64,000 nucleotides of DNA from Pithys albifrons albifrons (lineage: Eukaryota > Chordata > Aves > Passeriformes > Thamnophilidae). The stretch is from the NCBI RefSeq assembly GCF_047495875.1, contig NC_092459.1, positions 19,267,795-19,331,794 on the forward strand, in the 5' to 3' direction. The position numbers and the translations under genes were made by a program. The stretch's first letter is position 1. Every line of letters starts with the position of its first letter. This document shows, in pieces, positions 26,501 through 64,000 of this stretch. A model generated the notes under the pieces. The model was not told the DNA's origin. It saw nothing but the letters and a program-made list of their open reading frames with translations, and ran no database searches.

Positions 26501-27896
26501 CCACAGGGCTGTGTGAATAGTTAGGACTGCTGTAGAGATGGGAAACTTCAGTGTTGGTTACTAGTCTTTTAATTTATATAAATCTATAAATATGCAGGAG
26601 GCATTTGAAGAAATAAAGAGCTAATACACTAACAAAGCCAGACTTCAGAAGCTGCCATGCAAAAATAAATTTCTTGGAATTGGAGAAAACTAAAAGCACA
26701 AGGTTGCGATTAAGGGATGCCTACAGACTAAAAACATGCCTCTTCTAACACCATTACATTTAATTTCATTAATGTTTTGATATCTAATCCAGTAACTAAC
26801 TCCTCTCTGATCTCCATTTCAGTTCTTTGTCTTTGCCTTTGCTGGAGCAGTTGTACCATTACTTAAGCCTGTATCAATTTAACAACCCACATCAAGGGAC
26901 TGGTATAAGATAAAGACGTAATTCTAAAATACCACATTAACAAAGGGATTTTAGCACATGCTCAGTTTGAAGTGCTTGAATAATCCTTTTGATACCCTGC
27001 TAAACCTCTGCTTTAAAAAAGCATTTCTTAGTGAAGAACTTGTTTGGGAAGTGGAGGGATCAGGAGAAGGCACCTTCTATGTTAGGGAGGAAGTTTGTTT
27101 GAGAACATAATATAAGTTATTTAATGATTAAAATGCTGGATAATTTTGGTGCTCTACTGCCTAAATTTCACCACCAGTGAATAACAAAATGTTGCAATTT
27201 TCCTTTCTATACTATTTTGCAAATATCTATGAAGAGAAGGATAATTTATTTATTGACTTACCTGGAGACAACCTGGGACGGGCCCCACTATATGGCTTGT
27301 TCTTGCCTATGGCATGTTCTCCATAGCCCTTAGGATGCACTTTCACATTTTTGTCATCAAACCACACCCTGAAGAAAGAACTTAAAATAGAAGAGACCTC
27401 AAGTGTAAAGGCAGACAGACCAGGCTGTACATGCCTCCATTTCTTTGGAGATAATAAATATAGAACAAGAAATTAAAAGCAGCATGTAATGAGAACTTTA
27501 AAGTTTTCCTGAAAACTGACCTTTTACCTCCCCCAGAAAAATGCAATAGGAGAGAAAAGACAGAGCTGGGTAAGTAAAGTGGGTTTGCTCTGGATTATTA
27601 CATGTTAATTACTTTGACAGCTGCTTCTGAGGCAACATCTACATTCAGGGCATATGCACTCATTCCACTGCGTCTGTCTCTTTAGCTATAATTCTGTCAG
27701 ACTGAGTTATAATTCAAGATCTGTGGGAGGAAGGGAGTAGTCTGTTTCAAGCAAATGGTAGTCCTAGATGATACAAAAGTAGAAAAGATCCTTACCAGAG
27801 CTCCTTAGAGAACTCAGATGAATATTGCAGAATCAGTTAAGTGTTTTCCTACCTCTTGTGCTGCATCTCATAAATGTATCCAGAAGAAGAAAGCAT
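23440..27896 (-). CDS. candidate small gene, three coding exons, 73 residues, possible ciliary/sperm-tail protein
   Basis: Minus-strand join 27896-27853, 27368-27262, 23510-23440. Seen: ATG with an in-frame TAA two codons upstream (27902-27900), GT-AG introns, near-consensus donors (GTAGGA, GTAAGT) and strong acceptors (ttctttcttcag, ttttttttatttcag). Phases join without conflict to a TAA stop. The middle exon is open in only one of three frames and reads like real protein: VWFDDKNVKVHPKGYGEHAI, then NKPYSGARPRLSP. Its splice gives SPGPNYLH, a PGPxY motif like the sperm-tail PG-rich repeats of flagellar microtubule proteins. I do not recognise the gene. Codon-like content and phase support coding; chance exon pairs do occur in this window, so it remains a hypothesis. 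The true start could lie further upstream. Confidence 0.42.
24840..25144. mobile_element. probable avian LTR-retrotransposon relic (non-coding part)
   Basis: The run from TTTATCTACTGAGCATGATG through TCAGTTTGGGTCACTTGTCC, GGGCTTGGCTCTATGCAAG, CAGCACAAATCCAAAGCACA and AAATTAACTCTACCCCTGCC resembles an interspersed element common in bird genomes that I associate with endogenous-retrovirus LTR elements. The family name is uncertain and no protein-coding part is visible. A 120-codon frame across it (24678-25040) is not a recognisable protein. It ends exactly where a CR1 tail begins. Confidence 0.5.
25145..25282 (+). repeat. CR1 LINE 3' tail
   Basis: CTTGGAGATACTCAAAAGCC, then TGGACATGTTCCTGGGCAAC, CAGCTCTAGGTGGCTGTGCT, AGGTCCCTTCCTATCTCAAA and CATTCTATAATTCT are the last 140 bases of CR1 in plus orientation, with its terminal ATTCTATAATTCT repeats. 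Confidence 0.88.
26236..26313 (+). repeat. CR1 LINE 3' tail
   Basis: GTCCTTGGGCAAAAGGGTTG, GATGATCTCGGAGGTCTCTT, CCAACTCAACTGATTCTATG and ATTCTATG are the canonical CR1 3' end, one of the better preserved copies here. It lies within the large second intron of the candidate minus-strand mini-gene. Confidence 0.9.
27262..27368 (-). CDS. candidate mini-gene exon 2 (best-supported exon)
   Basis: A 107-base exon with acceptor ttctttcttcag and donor GTAAGT, open in a single frame for 35 codons, with GC-rich third positions (GCC, CCC, GGC) unusual for the surrounding AT-rich DNA. It encodes residues 16-50, rich in Gly, Lys and Pro, with no cysteine. Confidence 0.5.
27853..27896 (-). CDS. candidate mini-gene exon 1 (start codon)
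   Basis: Reads MLSSSGYIYEMQHK plus two bases, donor GTAGGA. A possible acceptor (ttttttataag) lies just before the ATG, so the exon may also hold upstream non-coding sequence. AG joins with G of the next exon to give Arg15. Confidence 0.35.
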
Positions 27897-28635
27897 GACT
27901 TATAAAAAAGAACACTGTTCATGTATCAGAGTTTCACATACCAACCAATGTAAGAGATTGTCATTTAGTGACTTTGGCCTTGACCCCATTCAAATATAAG
28001 AAAAACTGAAAATATATCTTGTTATTTTCAAGTAGTTTTAAGATCAATGAATTCCCTACCTTTTGTATGTTGCTGACTCACTAATTATTTAGAGTCATTA
28101 TGGGCCATTGTGAGGTGTGATTAGGTCTGCCATATCACCAGGTTTTCCCAGACACGTTATCCTATTTTCAGACAGAATAAAAGGACTAGGTTTAATTACA
28201 CTTTTCACAAAGCCTTGTCAGAGTTCCTACCCTTCCTTCTATTCCCCCATATGGGTGCAGTCCCTGTGGAGTTGCCTACCACCAGAATGAGGCAGAGTGA
28301 CTGAGCTCAAACTTACCAGTTCTTCAGAGCCAGTGCTGCTACTCCATCACATCTGACATGTCAGAGCCACCACAGCAGTGCCTTGTGGTTTTTGGATAGA
28401 AATCTAGGAGCCCTACAGGCAGCAAACATCCATTTTAGCTGGCAATAATCAGGAAACTCAGGGACCATGAAGGTCTCACAGAATTGAGTACTTTGGCTGT
28501 GTTATTTCCCTCTATCTCTTTACACCTCTATGCATATTAATTCTTCCTACTTTACTTACAAGACACAGAGAAATGTCTCTCAGATTGACTGGTGAAATTA
28601 TAGAGATAGAAATAATAGTTTTGTTATGCAACTAC

Positions 28636-28685
28636 TATGCCTTCCTATGTTGCAGCTATATATGCCTTCCTGTGTTGCAGCTATA
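28636..28685 (+). repeat. two-copy 25-base tandem repeat
   Basis: TATGCCTTCCTATGTTGCAG plus CTATA is repeated once with a single A/G difference (28636-28660 and 28661-28685). Confidence 0.95.
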
Positions 28686-28699
28686 TTCTCAAATCCATT

Positions 28700-31600
28700 G
28701 AACTCTTAAGGAAGCAAAGGGGAGGCTCATTTTACAGCCTGAAGCACCAAGGAGATCTCATGTCTCTACTAATAATACTCTGGAGTTTGCGTCTCCTCAC
28801 TGGTCTTCTAAGTTACTTATTATTTTAAAACTTCAAACAATTCTAAATAAAAAAATTAAACTGTTTTCTGACATTAAATGGTTTCCCACGTCCTTGGTGT
28901 TGCTGGAAAAAGAAACTCCATTTTTAATATTAACAACTTCTTTTTTAAGGAATGAGGTTTGTCTTTTACTAAAATATAGTATAAAACTGAGTAAAGAGTA
29001 GTGCTTTTCTTTTGCTTTTATATCACAGCCTTATTGCCTATTAGGCAGATCCCAGTTTTGGGAGAATCACTTGGTTAGTTCTAAATATAGCACTGCATCT
29101 GCCCTTAAATGGGAGTGAAGGGGCAGTAGCCTTTAGAGAGGGGAATTATTTTTGTTTTCCTCAAGCAGAGTTTACTAAGCTGGGAAAGACTGGTCTTCCT
29201 CTCTGTTTCTATATCCCTTGGTAAGTCCATTTTCTATCCAGGGTTTTCTTGTTCAGAAGAAATGAAAGTGCTACTAACAGGGTGTTTGGTGCTTTTCTGT
29301 TAAGAAAAAAAAAATTACATTCCTCAGGAAAACAAGCAATAAACAGGACACAGATTGATCCATGAAAAGAAAAACAAAATAATAAAGTAGAATTGTTTTA
29401 TTTTGTGCCTAGTCACCTTGATTTTATTGTGTTTTACATTTCCTCTCTTTCTTGCTGCATATAAAGAACTACATTACAGAAATCCATAGCTCTATTTGTA
29501 TATGTGTTTTTCCAATTGCACGAATACTGGAAATGCCACTTTCTTGTATGCTTATACTATATAATTTATCTGAAGCTAGTGTGTAAATAATTAGGGATAA
29601 AATCCTATAGTTGCTGGCAAAACTATTTGGCATGCTGAAGAGAAGGATGTAGCTAGGACAAAAATGAATGTTCTTTTATTTTTTACCTGTCATGCTTTCA
29701 AGTACATGTTTCCAGAATATGTATTTCTAGTGTCTGTATTGCTCTAGACTACTTGATGTTTTCTATGCCACATATAAATTCCAGCTAAAGACGACTGATA
29801 TATTCTTGGGAAATCCTGTTCATGCTCTTGAAATTATGTCTGTGTGCTGATAATACCCATGAGTCAATGAAAGTATCATAATGAAGGATACTGAATATTG
29901 GGATGGTGGGAAGTGACTTTCACCATCTCACTGTCCAGCAGTCTCTGCTGTCCAGTGGATGGGACATAATGTATTTGCCAAGTGAAGGGAAATCTTCAAA
30001 CTTCATTAGAATGTGTTGGAACTCCATGAATTTGGAATGTTAGATTGGCAAGGTTTCAAGTCAATGTGGACAAAATCACCATCACTTAATTCCCAGTCTT
30101 GTATGACCATGAATTCATAAGATAACATCCACATCAGTACCTTTTCTGGGATATATACTGTTTAGCTTCTAGCAGGGATGTGAAAAGAAAGATTGGAAGC
30201 TTCCACTCCATTCCTTCATGAGAGTAATAGAAAAGCCAAAATCACATTTTTTTTTACTCACAAAAGTGCAGGAACTGGTGCTCCCCTCCAGAATGATCTT
30301 GCTGGAGGGAAGGGTACCCATGGCTCTGTCTTCTCTCTACCTGCCAAAGAGTAAAGCTCTCTCATCAAGGGTTGTGGATATGACTATGACCACCCATGGT
30401 TTATTTCAAATTACCTCCACAGTAACTGTTCTGGCTAGAGTGTGAAGGAAACCATTCAGGGATTATTACAGGTCAAAGTGTGAATTCTAATTAATCATAG
30501 ATATGCTATAGACAAATGATTGCATTAAATTTCTGAATCTACCTGTATGTCATTGAAAACAGTATCATTGGTGTTGTGAAATGTTAAAAGTCTACTCATT
30601 CAAAATATATGAAATAATTAAAAAGTGGATGTGTCAGTATCACCATCTGCTTGAAAATGTTTCTTTGTTGAATATTCAGATGACTAGAAATAGAGGTGAG
30701 AATTTCATTTTTAGGTTTAATAACAAAAGTAATAGCTGCACTTCTGAGGTCATTTGAACCAGGTTGAACTTGTCCACAAGATTTCTGTTTAAAATTAAAT
30801 TGGGAAATGAGGAAAATATTATTTCCATACAAAGGATGTGCTATCAGTAAAACGTAAGATCAGCTCGGATGTAGCTAAAGACATCAGAAAAGACAAGAAG
30901 TCTTAAAGCTTGATAAATAATGTCTGGAATTTGGTAGTTTTTAAGCAAATGAGAATTCTATATGCTTTTTTTCCAAAAATGAATTTGATAAGCATTTTTA
31001 TTCTGTTATCAAAAAAGCTAAAATTGAATTCTTGTGCTGAATGAAAAAGCTCTTCAATGGGGAGGACAGGAACATCTTAAAATGACAGTGGTTTTGAGTG
31101 GTTTTTTAAGTTCATCCTTTTTCAGGCACAGGACATGAATTTCTGTATAAAAAACTAAATATAAACAGTGTATGTACAGAGTTAAGCCTGAACAGACATA
31201 TTAGAATTTTGGAAGTTTTATTATCAAAATGGAGAAGATTTTAGCAGATCCTCCACATCTCATTCTGTTTAGACTGCAGTGTCTATGAGCTACATAATTA
31301 TTCATGATGGTTTTAGATTTCCATCAAAGTCAGTTTCTGGGAGAAAATGCTACTATGTTATTAAATCTACAATTTCTACACCATGGATATAATCATCTAG
31401 AAAGGATCACATAATTTTTGAGGCTATATGGTAATTCTTGAAACTGGTCATTAGGAGTAACCAATTAATAGAAGGTGTGTTGGTTTGGGGTTTTACTTTT
31501 TTTTTTTTATCTTTCATTGTTGTATGTAAGTGATATGTATGTAAATCTATTTTTATGATTTAAATGTCATGGGCTTTAATGCACCACAGAAGTATAAGCT

Positions 31601-34600
31601 GGCAAAACAGGGCTTCCTAAAACCACTTAATTTTGAACAACATGAAGAACAACAAGTAGAACTACAGACAGGTAGGGGAGATAATGCTTAAGTTGTGGTA
31701 AAAGCAGGACAACCCCTCAAGTTGATACAAATGGCCAAAGATGTTTCAAAAAGATGAGACAGGGTAGTATCAGCAATGTGGATATGCATGTAGGAGCAGG
31801 ATGTACTGATCTTTCAGTAGGAATGAGGAGGATAGACTACGTGAGGTCAGACAAGAACTCATGAATCGCTTTTGGCGCTTCTGCAGTTGGCTAAGAACAG
31901 AGATGAGCCAATAAAGTGCATGTTACATGCGATAGTATTGTCAGGGCAGGCTGAGAAAGTACACGGTGCATAGTGCATTGCTCATAACAGGAACCTTCTG
32001 AATCTGGGAATGCAAGTTGTCTATCTATGGTGAGCACAACCACATTCTTCCCATGGCATTTGTCAACCCATCCATCAATTCAGTTGGTAGTGTGAGTGCT
32101 CTTTCAGGCAATGTAAATGATCATGCTAGAATTTACTACTTGTCCTTTAAATCTTAAATTAACTCACTTATCAAAGTAACAATGTTTATATCAGACCCTT
32201 GGCTTCTCTGCTCAGGAATGTGGCCCCTTGTCACATGGTCCTAGATTACTGCTTTCTATTCAGACCAGTATTACTATGTCATGAAGCTATGCATATCCTG
32301 CCTTTTACTCTTGGTCAAGTATAAATTGTTATATACATGCTACTAAGCATGAGAAAATGTGTATTTATGTAAATTGATTTGAATAGTCTAATTTGGCTGT
32401 GTTTTCTATCATTAATACTTAAGCACATTTTGGCTGATGTAATATTTTTCTTTGGGTTTAACAGTCTTTTGAGTGGTTTATACAGCACATAGTTTAGTGC
32501 ACTTTAGGTCCTTCTGATATTCCAAGCATTTATGGTCATGGAAAAAAATAGGAATAATAATAATAAAAAGGTAGGAGTACAATGGCGCTATGTTACCTCA
32601 AAAAGGTAAGGGTCCGATGAGACACTAAAGCTTTTAGGACCATGTTGTCCTGTAACTCCAGGTCTTTTTTTTTAAAGTCCAGGGTCTTTATTAGGATCTG
32701 CTTGGATGAAATTCTAGGATTTTTTTTGTTACACACAGGCTATATATTTCAGTTAGGTCTCTGTAATTCTTGCAGTAGAACTTGGTGAATAAAACTAGAG
32801 ATTTGCTTTTAATTTTCTATAACTATTCAGAAAATGAATTTGTTTTTCTCTAGACCTAGTTATGTATTCTTTTATTATTGAATTCTGAATTTCCCACCAG
32901 GATTCTTTTTCCCACAGTTCTTCTGCTAGACCACTGCCTGCATCTTGCTTTTGGGTCAGTTTAACCAACTGAATTCCCAGTATAACTAGGTCTCCAGACA
33001 CTGTCAGTAACAAAATTTTTGTTCACCTAAATCAATAAATGCAGTGAGGATAAGCTGTCACCTGCATATCATATTCTCTATTATTGGTAGGTTGGCTAAA
33101 TATTAGAATATTTTTCAAACATGTCATAAAAATGTGTACCAGTGAAAACCTGGGAAAACAGACAACATATTGCTCCTAGGAATACAACAGAAACATCTTT
33201 TATCAGGAGGTCAATACCATATATGCTGCTTTTATAGTGGCATTGTGATTTTGCTTTTCTGATGCTTGTCTGCACAGCACTATTAAGTATTAAATACATA
33301 CTCTGGAAGCATCATTGCAATTAACTGATGATTATTATTACATTTGGAATTGTTGCCAGGCAGCTCCCCTCTGTGTTAACAGAAGGCAAAATGAGTCTGG
33401 CTGCTAACAAGCTCAGTTAACTGCTTGTATAGAGCATGGGAGTGCATGGCTAACCTTGTTTCTATACCAAGGGTGTTTAGATAAATGTGAAAAACCTATG
33501 AACCCAAATTTTGAGAAGTCCTGGGTGCTGATGAATAGATGAAGATACACTAATTAAAATGTAAATGGAAAAGTCTGAACAGTAAATGACAAAAGATGTT
33601 CTATCTCGAAAATGAAAAAAACTCAGACTGTGATCTATCCAGCTAAATGGGCATTACTCTGCAATCCTTATACACTGAATTTCACTGTGAGTTATATGCA
33701 TAGCAACATGCACATTGCATGTTGATAAATTCACAGAATTATTTAACTTGGCCACGTAAATGTGAGGGGAACTTAACAGTGGAATCAGCTTAATCTATGG
33801 GTTTGCCCTTTGCACCTTCATTTTGGCAAAAAACTAATTAAAAATAAAAAAGAAGGAACATGAGACCATTAATTGGCTGGTTAATTCAAGAACTTATTAG
33901 GACTTCAAAAGTCATGTACACAATAGTTCCACAGTTAGATAGCAGGAAGAAAACCAGAATTCAATATCTCTAAGTGTAGCATCACATGATGTACAGATAT
34001 CAAAACTAGGAGAAGCCAAGGCTGCTCATGGGTCTGTTCAACTCTGCTCATATAACTAAGACATTGTGTTGTGATGAGTTAATAGGTCCATGTGTCCTTC
34101 TCAGCTGAGCATTGTATGAGGACACTTAACTAAGCTAGCATCTCTGTGAAGGTGCTGAACTAACTTGGGTCACATTAACTCTCATTTCTCTAGAAATGTG
34201 GCAACATAATTTTTTAATGCCTCGTAGAGATGTTATTAAACCTTTTTCATTTTTGTCTTGCAGTGTCTGGTGTTTTGCCTAAAGCTCTCATTCCTGAACG
34301 TGTGACTTGTCATTCTCATATCTCTTGAAAAAGAGTTGGAAAGGTAATTATAAACCATGCAGGAGATGCAGCTATGAGGTGACAAATTGTAACAATCTCT
34401 TTAGATCCCAGAACTGTGTAAAATAACATATGCCTGCTATTAAATATACCTACTGTCTTCTCCTTACTTCTTCTTGGAAAAGTAAGACTAGCTGATGTGA
34501 TAACATTATGACTTGGGAGCATCCGACTCTGTTCTTGACTATCTGAAAGTAACAATCAGACAATCAGAGTTGAAGTTTATTACCCTACTTAATCAATGAC

Positions 34601-34760
34601 TATAATTTCCTTGTCTTGGTAAATACTGTATGCAGGAAATATGGTGTATACTGCTATTTTACCTTGTTATATGTTGTATCCAAATGAGTTTATAAGATTT
34701 TTATTCAAATCCCTCTGAGCTTTCATTTTATATGCAACATGAAACTGCCTATTTATGCCT
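28700..34760. other. non-coding, nothing recognised
   Basis: AT-rich, few CpG, no identifiable repeats. It may hold the undetected non-coding first exon and promoter of MYOM2, but no candidate was convincing. Confidence 0.5.
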
Positions 34761-34779
34761 TTTAGTTACAAATGTGGAC

Positions 34780-35130
34780 TTTTAGTTTGGGTCTGAGGCA
34801 GGTTCTTCTTGGCAGGCTCCACACCCAGGCAGGGACAGCCTGTGAGGAGCTGGAGACTGGCCCTGCTGCATCATTGCTGGTGCAGGAGCTGATGGCCCTG
34901 GGGGCTGACATGGGGTCCTGGGCTGTGAGCAGGGTGGAAGGAGCCCTAGAGGAGACTGGGCAGAGACAGTCAAGTCCACTGCTGTCCCCATAACCCTGAT
35001 ACACTTTTAACATGGTTCTTGATTCTTCACTTGATATGGGTACCCATAGGGGGTTCCCAGGCCATGCTTTCACCTATGCCTTGGCTGCTGGAGCAGAGCT
35101 GGCAGCCTGCACCCTATAGGGCAACATAAC
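34780..35130. other. GC-rich block of unknown origin upstream of MYOM2
   Basis: Much richer in G+C than its surroundings and open in several frames on both strands (for example 34772-34993 plus, 34762-35073 minus) without a recognisable product. It could be a retroposed fragment or a regulatory islet. Confidence 0.4.
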
Positions 35131-35559
35131 AGCAGGGATGCTCCCCTTACCTTTTGGTAGATAATTAGATGTTATTGCAGTAATTTGCCTGACTAAATCT
35201 AGTGGGAACTTGTTTCCATTGTCACTGAAGTGTAGCTGCCTCATGGGAAAGGTGTTGACTGTTCATTTGGAATCCCTTCACCCCTGTTTAGACTAAATGG
35301 CCCAGAAGTAAAGACCTCCATGTCCAAGTCAGACTGCAGTTACATAAGCTGGCATCTACTTAGGATACGGCTGGTGACATTCCCCACTTTTGCAAGAAGT
35401 TTTCATCATGTTTCTAATGAGCACAAAGGGATGTAGGCATCTCTGTGTTCTTTTAATGACATAGTTGGGAATCTGCTTAACTCTAACTCAGTGGGAAATA
35501 TGCACTTCCCACCCACACTGCTTCTTAGGAGCAGCCTGAATGCTTCTGAAAACCTTCTG

Positions 35560-35915
35560 TCTGAATATCAATCAAACTTTGGAGAAACTCCACAAGAAGG
35601 CAACCAGAATTATTTGTAGTCCAGGAAAAATAACTCAAGAGTAAAGATTTTATGAGCCATCTTTATTGAATTTAAATGAGAGCTGAAAGGAAATATAAAA
35701 AAAAACCCCTTCAACAGACTTCTACAAAGGTGGGTGAATACAGTCTGATTTTGTTGTCATGGTCAATTGTACAAGAGATCATGAGCATAAATTGCAACAA
35801 TGGATAAAGTAAAATGGAGAGTGGAGAACTGAAATGCCTAACAATGTTAAAAAACTGTCAGATTTCCATCCCTGAAAATGTCTATGTAGTCATTAAATGA
35901 CATCTGCAAAGAAGG
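35560..35915 (+). repeat. ancient CR1/L3-type LINE relic
   Basis: Very diverged. In order: AGAAGGCAACCAGAATTATT, GTAGTCCAGGAAAA, then ACAAGAGATCATGAGCATAA, ATTGCAACAATGGATAAAGT and a TTTCCATCCCTGAAAATGTC block, the order of the CR1/L3 3' end. It sits only about 250 bases upstream of MYOM2 coding exon 1. Confidence 0.5.
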
Positions 35916-36158
35916 GAAAAAACTATCTGACAAAATATTAGCTATGATTTCATAGCTCACACTGTATGACCAATAAGATACAGCTCGAGGTATCCATGTG
36001 TGTCATCGATGTCTCTGTTTGTCACAAGTTGATGTAACTTTACGCATTTGTACATATTCACACACATGTCTATATATCAAAAATATCAAAGTGTCTGAAA
36101 TACATGGCTAAATGTGTGTATGACTGGCTAAATACATGGCTAATTTCAGTCTCTGCAG

Positions 36159-64000
<27,842 letters not shown>

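Noticed and set aside
28319..28354. 36-base exon-like segment on the minus strand with donor GTAAGT
   Set aside because: It could join 27368 in phase, but the acceptor is weak and the ATG-containing exon at 27853-27896 explains the start better. It may be an untranslated exon.

Overview
The window is vertebrate nuclear DNA, almost certainly from a bird. It is AT-rich and intron-dominated, and it carries many dead copies of CR1 LINEs, the characteristic avian retroposon, with their 3' ends of short ATTCTATG-like repeats. I found no prokaryotic features, CRISPR arrays or convincing tRNA/rRNA genes. The species cannot be fixed from the sequence alone. An LTR-type relic near 24.8-25.1 kb resembles a repeat I associate with non-galliform birds, but that is only a hint. 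Layout: positions 1 to about 36.1 kb are mostly non-coding. Two weak exon chains stand out there: a possible 3' terminal exon pair of an unknown plus-strand gene (3793-3871 and 4233 to about 4330), and a phase-consistent three-exon minus-strand chain (27896 to 23440) that would encode a 73-residue protein with a PGPxY motif of the sperm-tail/ciliary type. Neither can be named. CR1 pieces lie near 9.1, 12.3, 18.6, 20.4-21.1, 25.2, 26.3 and 35.6-35.9 kb, and a 16-copy ATCT microsatellite at 13.7 kb. From 36,159 to the right edge the plus strand carries the 5' part of MYOM2 (M-protein, a striated-muscle M-band protein). Fourteen coding exons were assembled by hand with correct splice sites and unbroken phase. 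They give 597 codons plus one base: the N-terminal head, Ig domain 1, Ig domain 2, FN3 domain 1, a linker exon and FN3 domain 2. The human protein has about 1465 residues, so roughly 60% of the coding sequence lies beyond the window. Intron 5 (9.2 kb) holds a CpG-rich islet (43.66-44.27 kb), an unidentified block open in several frames (46.2-46.8 kb) and a 1-kb CR1 copy. MYOM2 is the only firmly identified gene. No multi-gene system is visible, and the most novel item is the unnamed minus-strand mini-gene.
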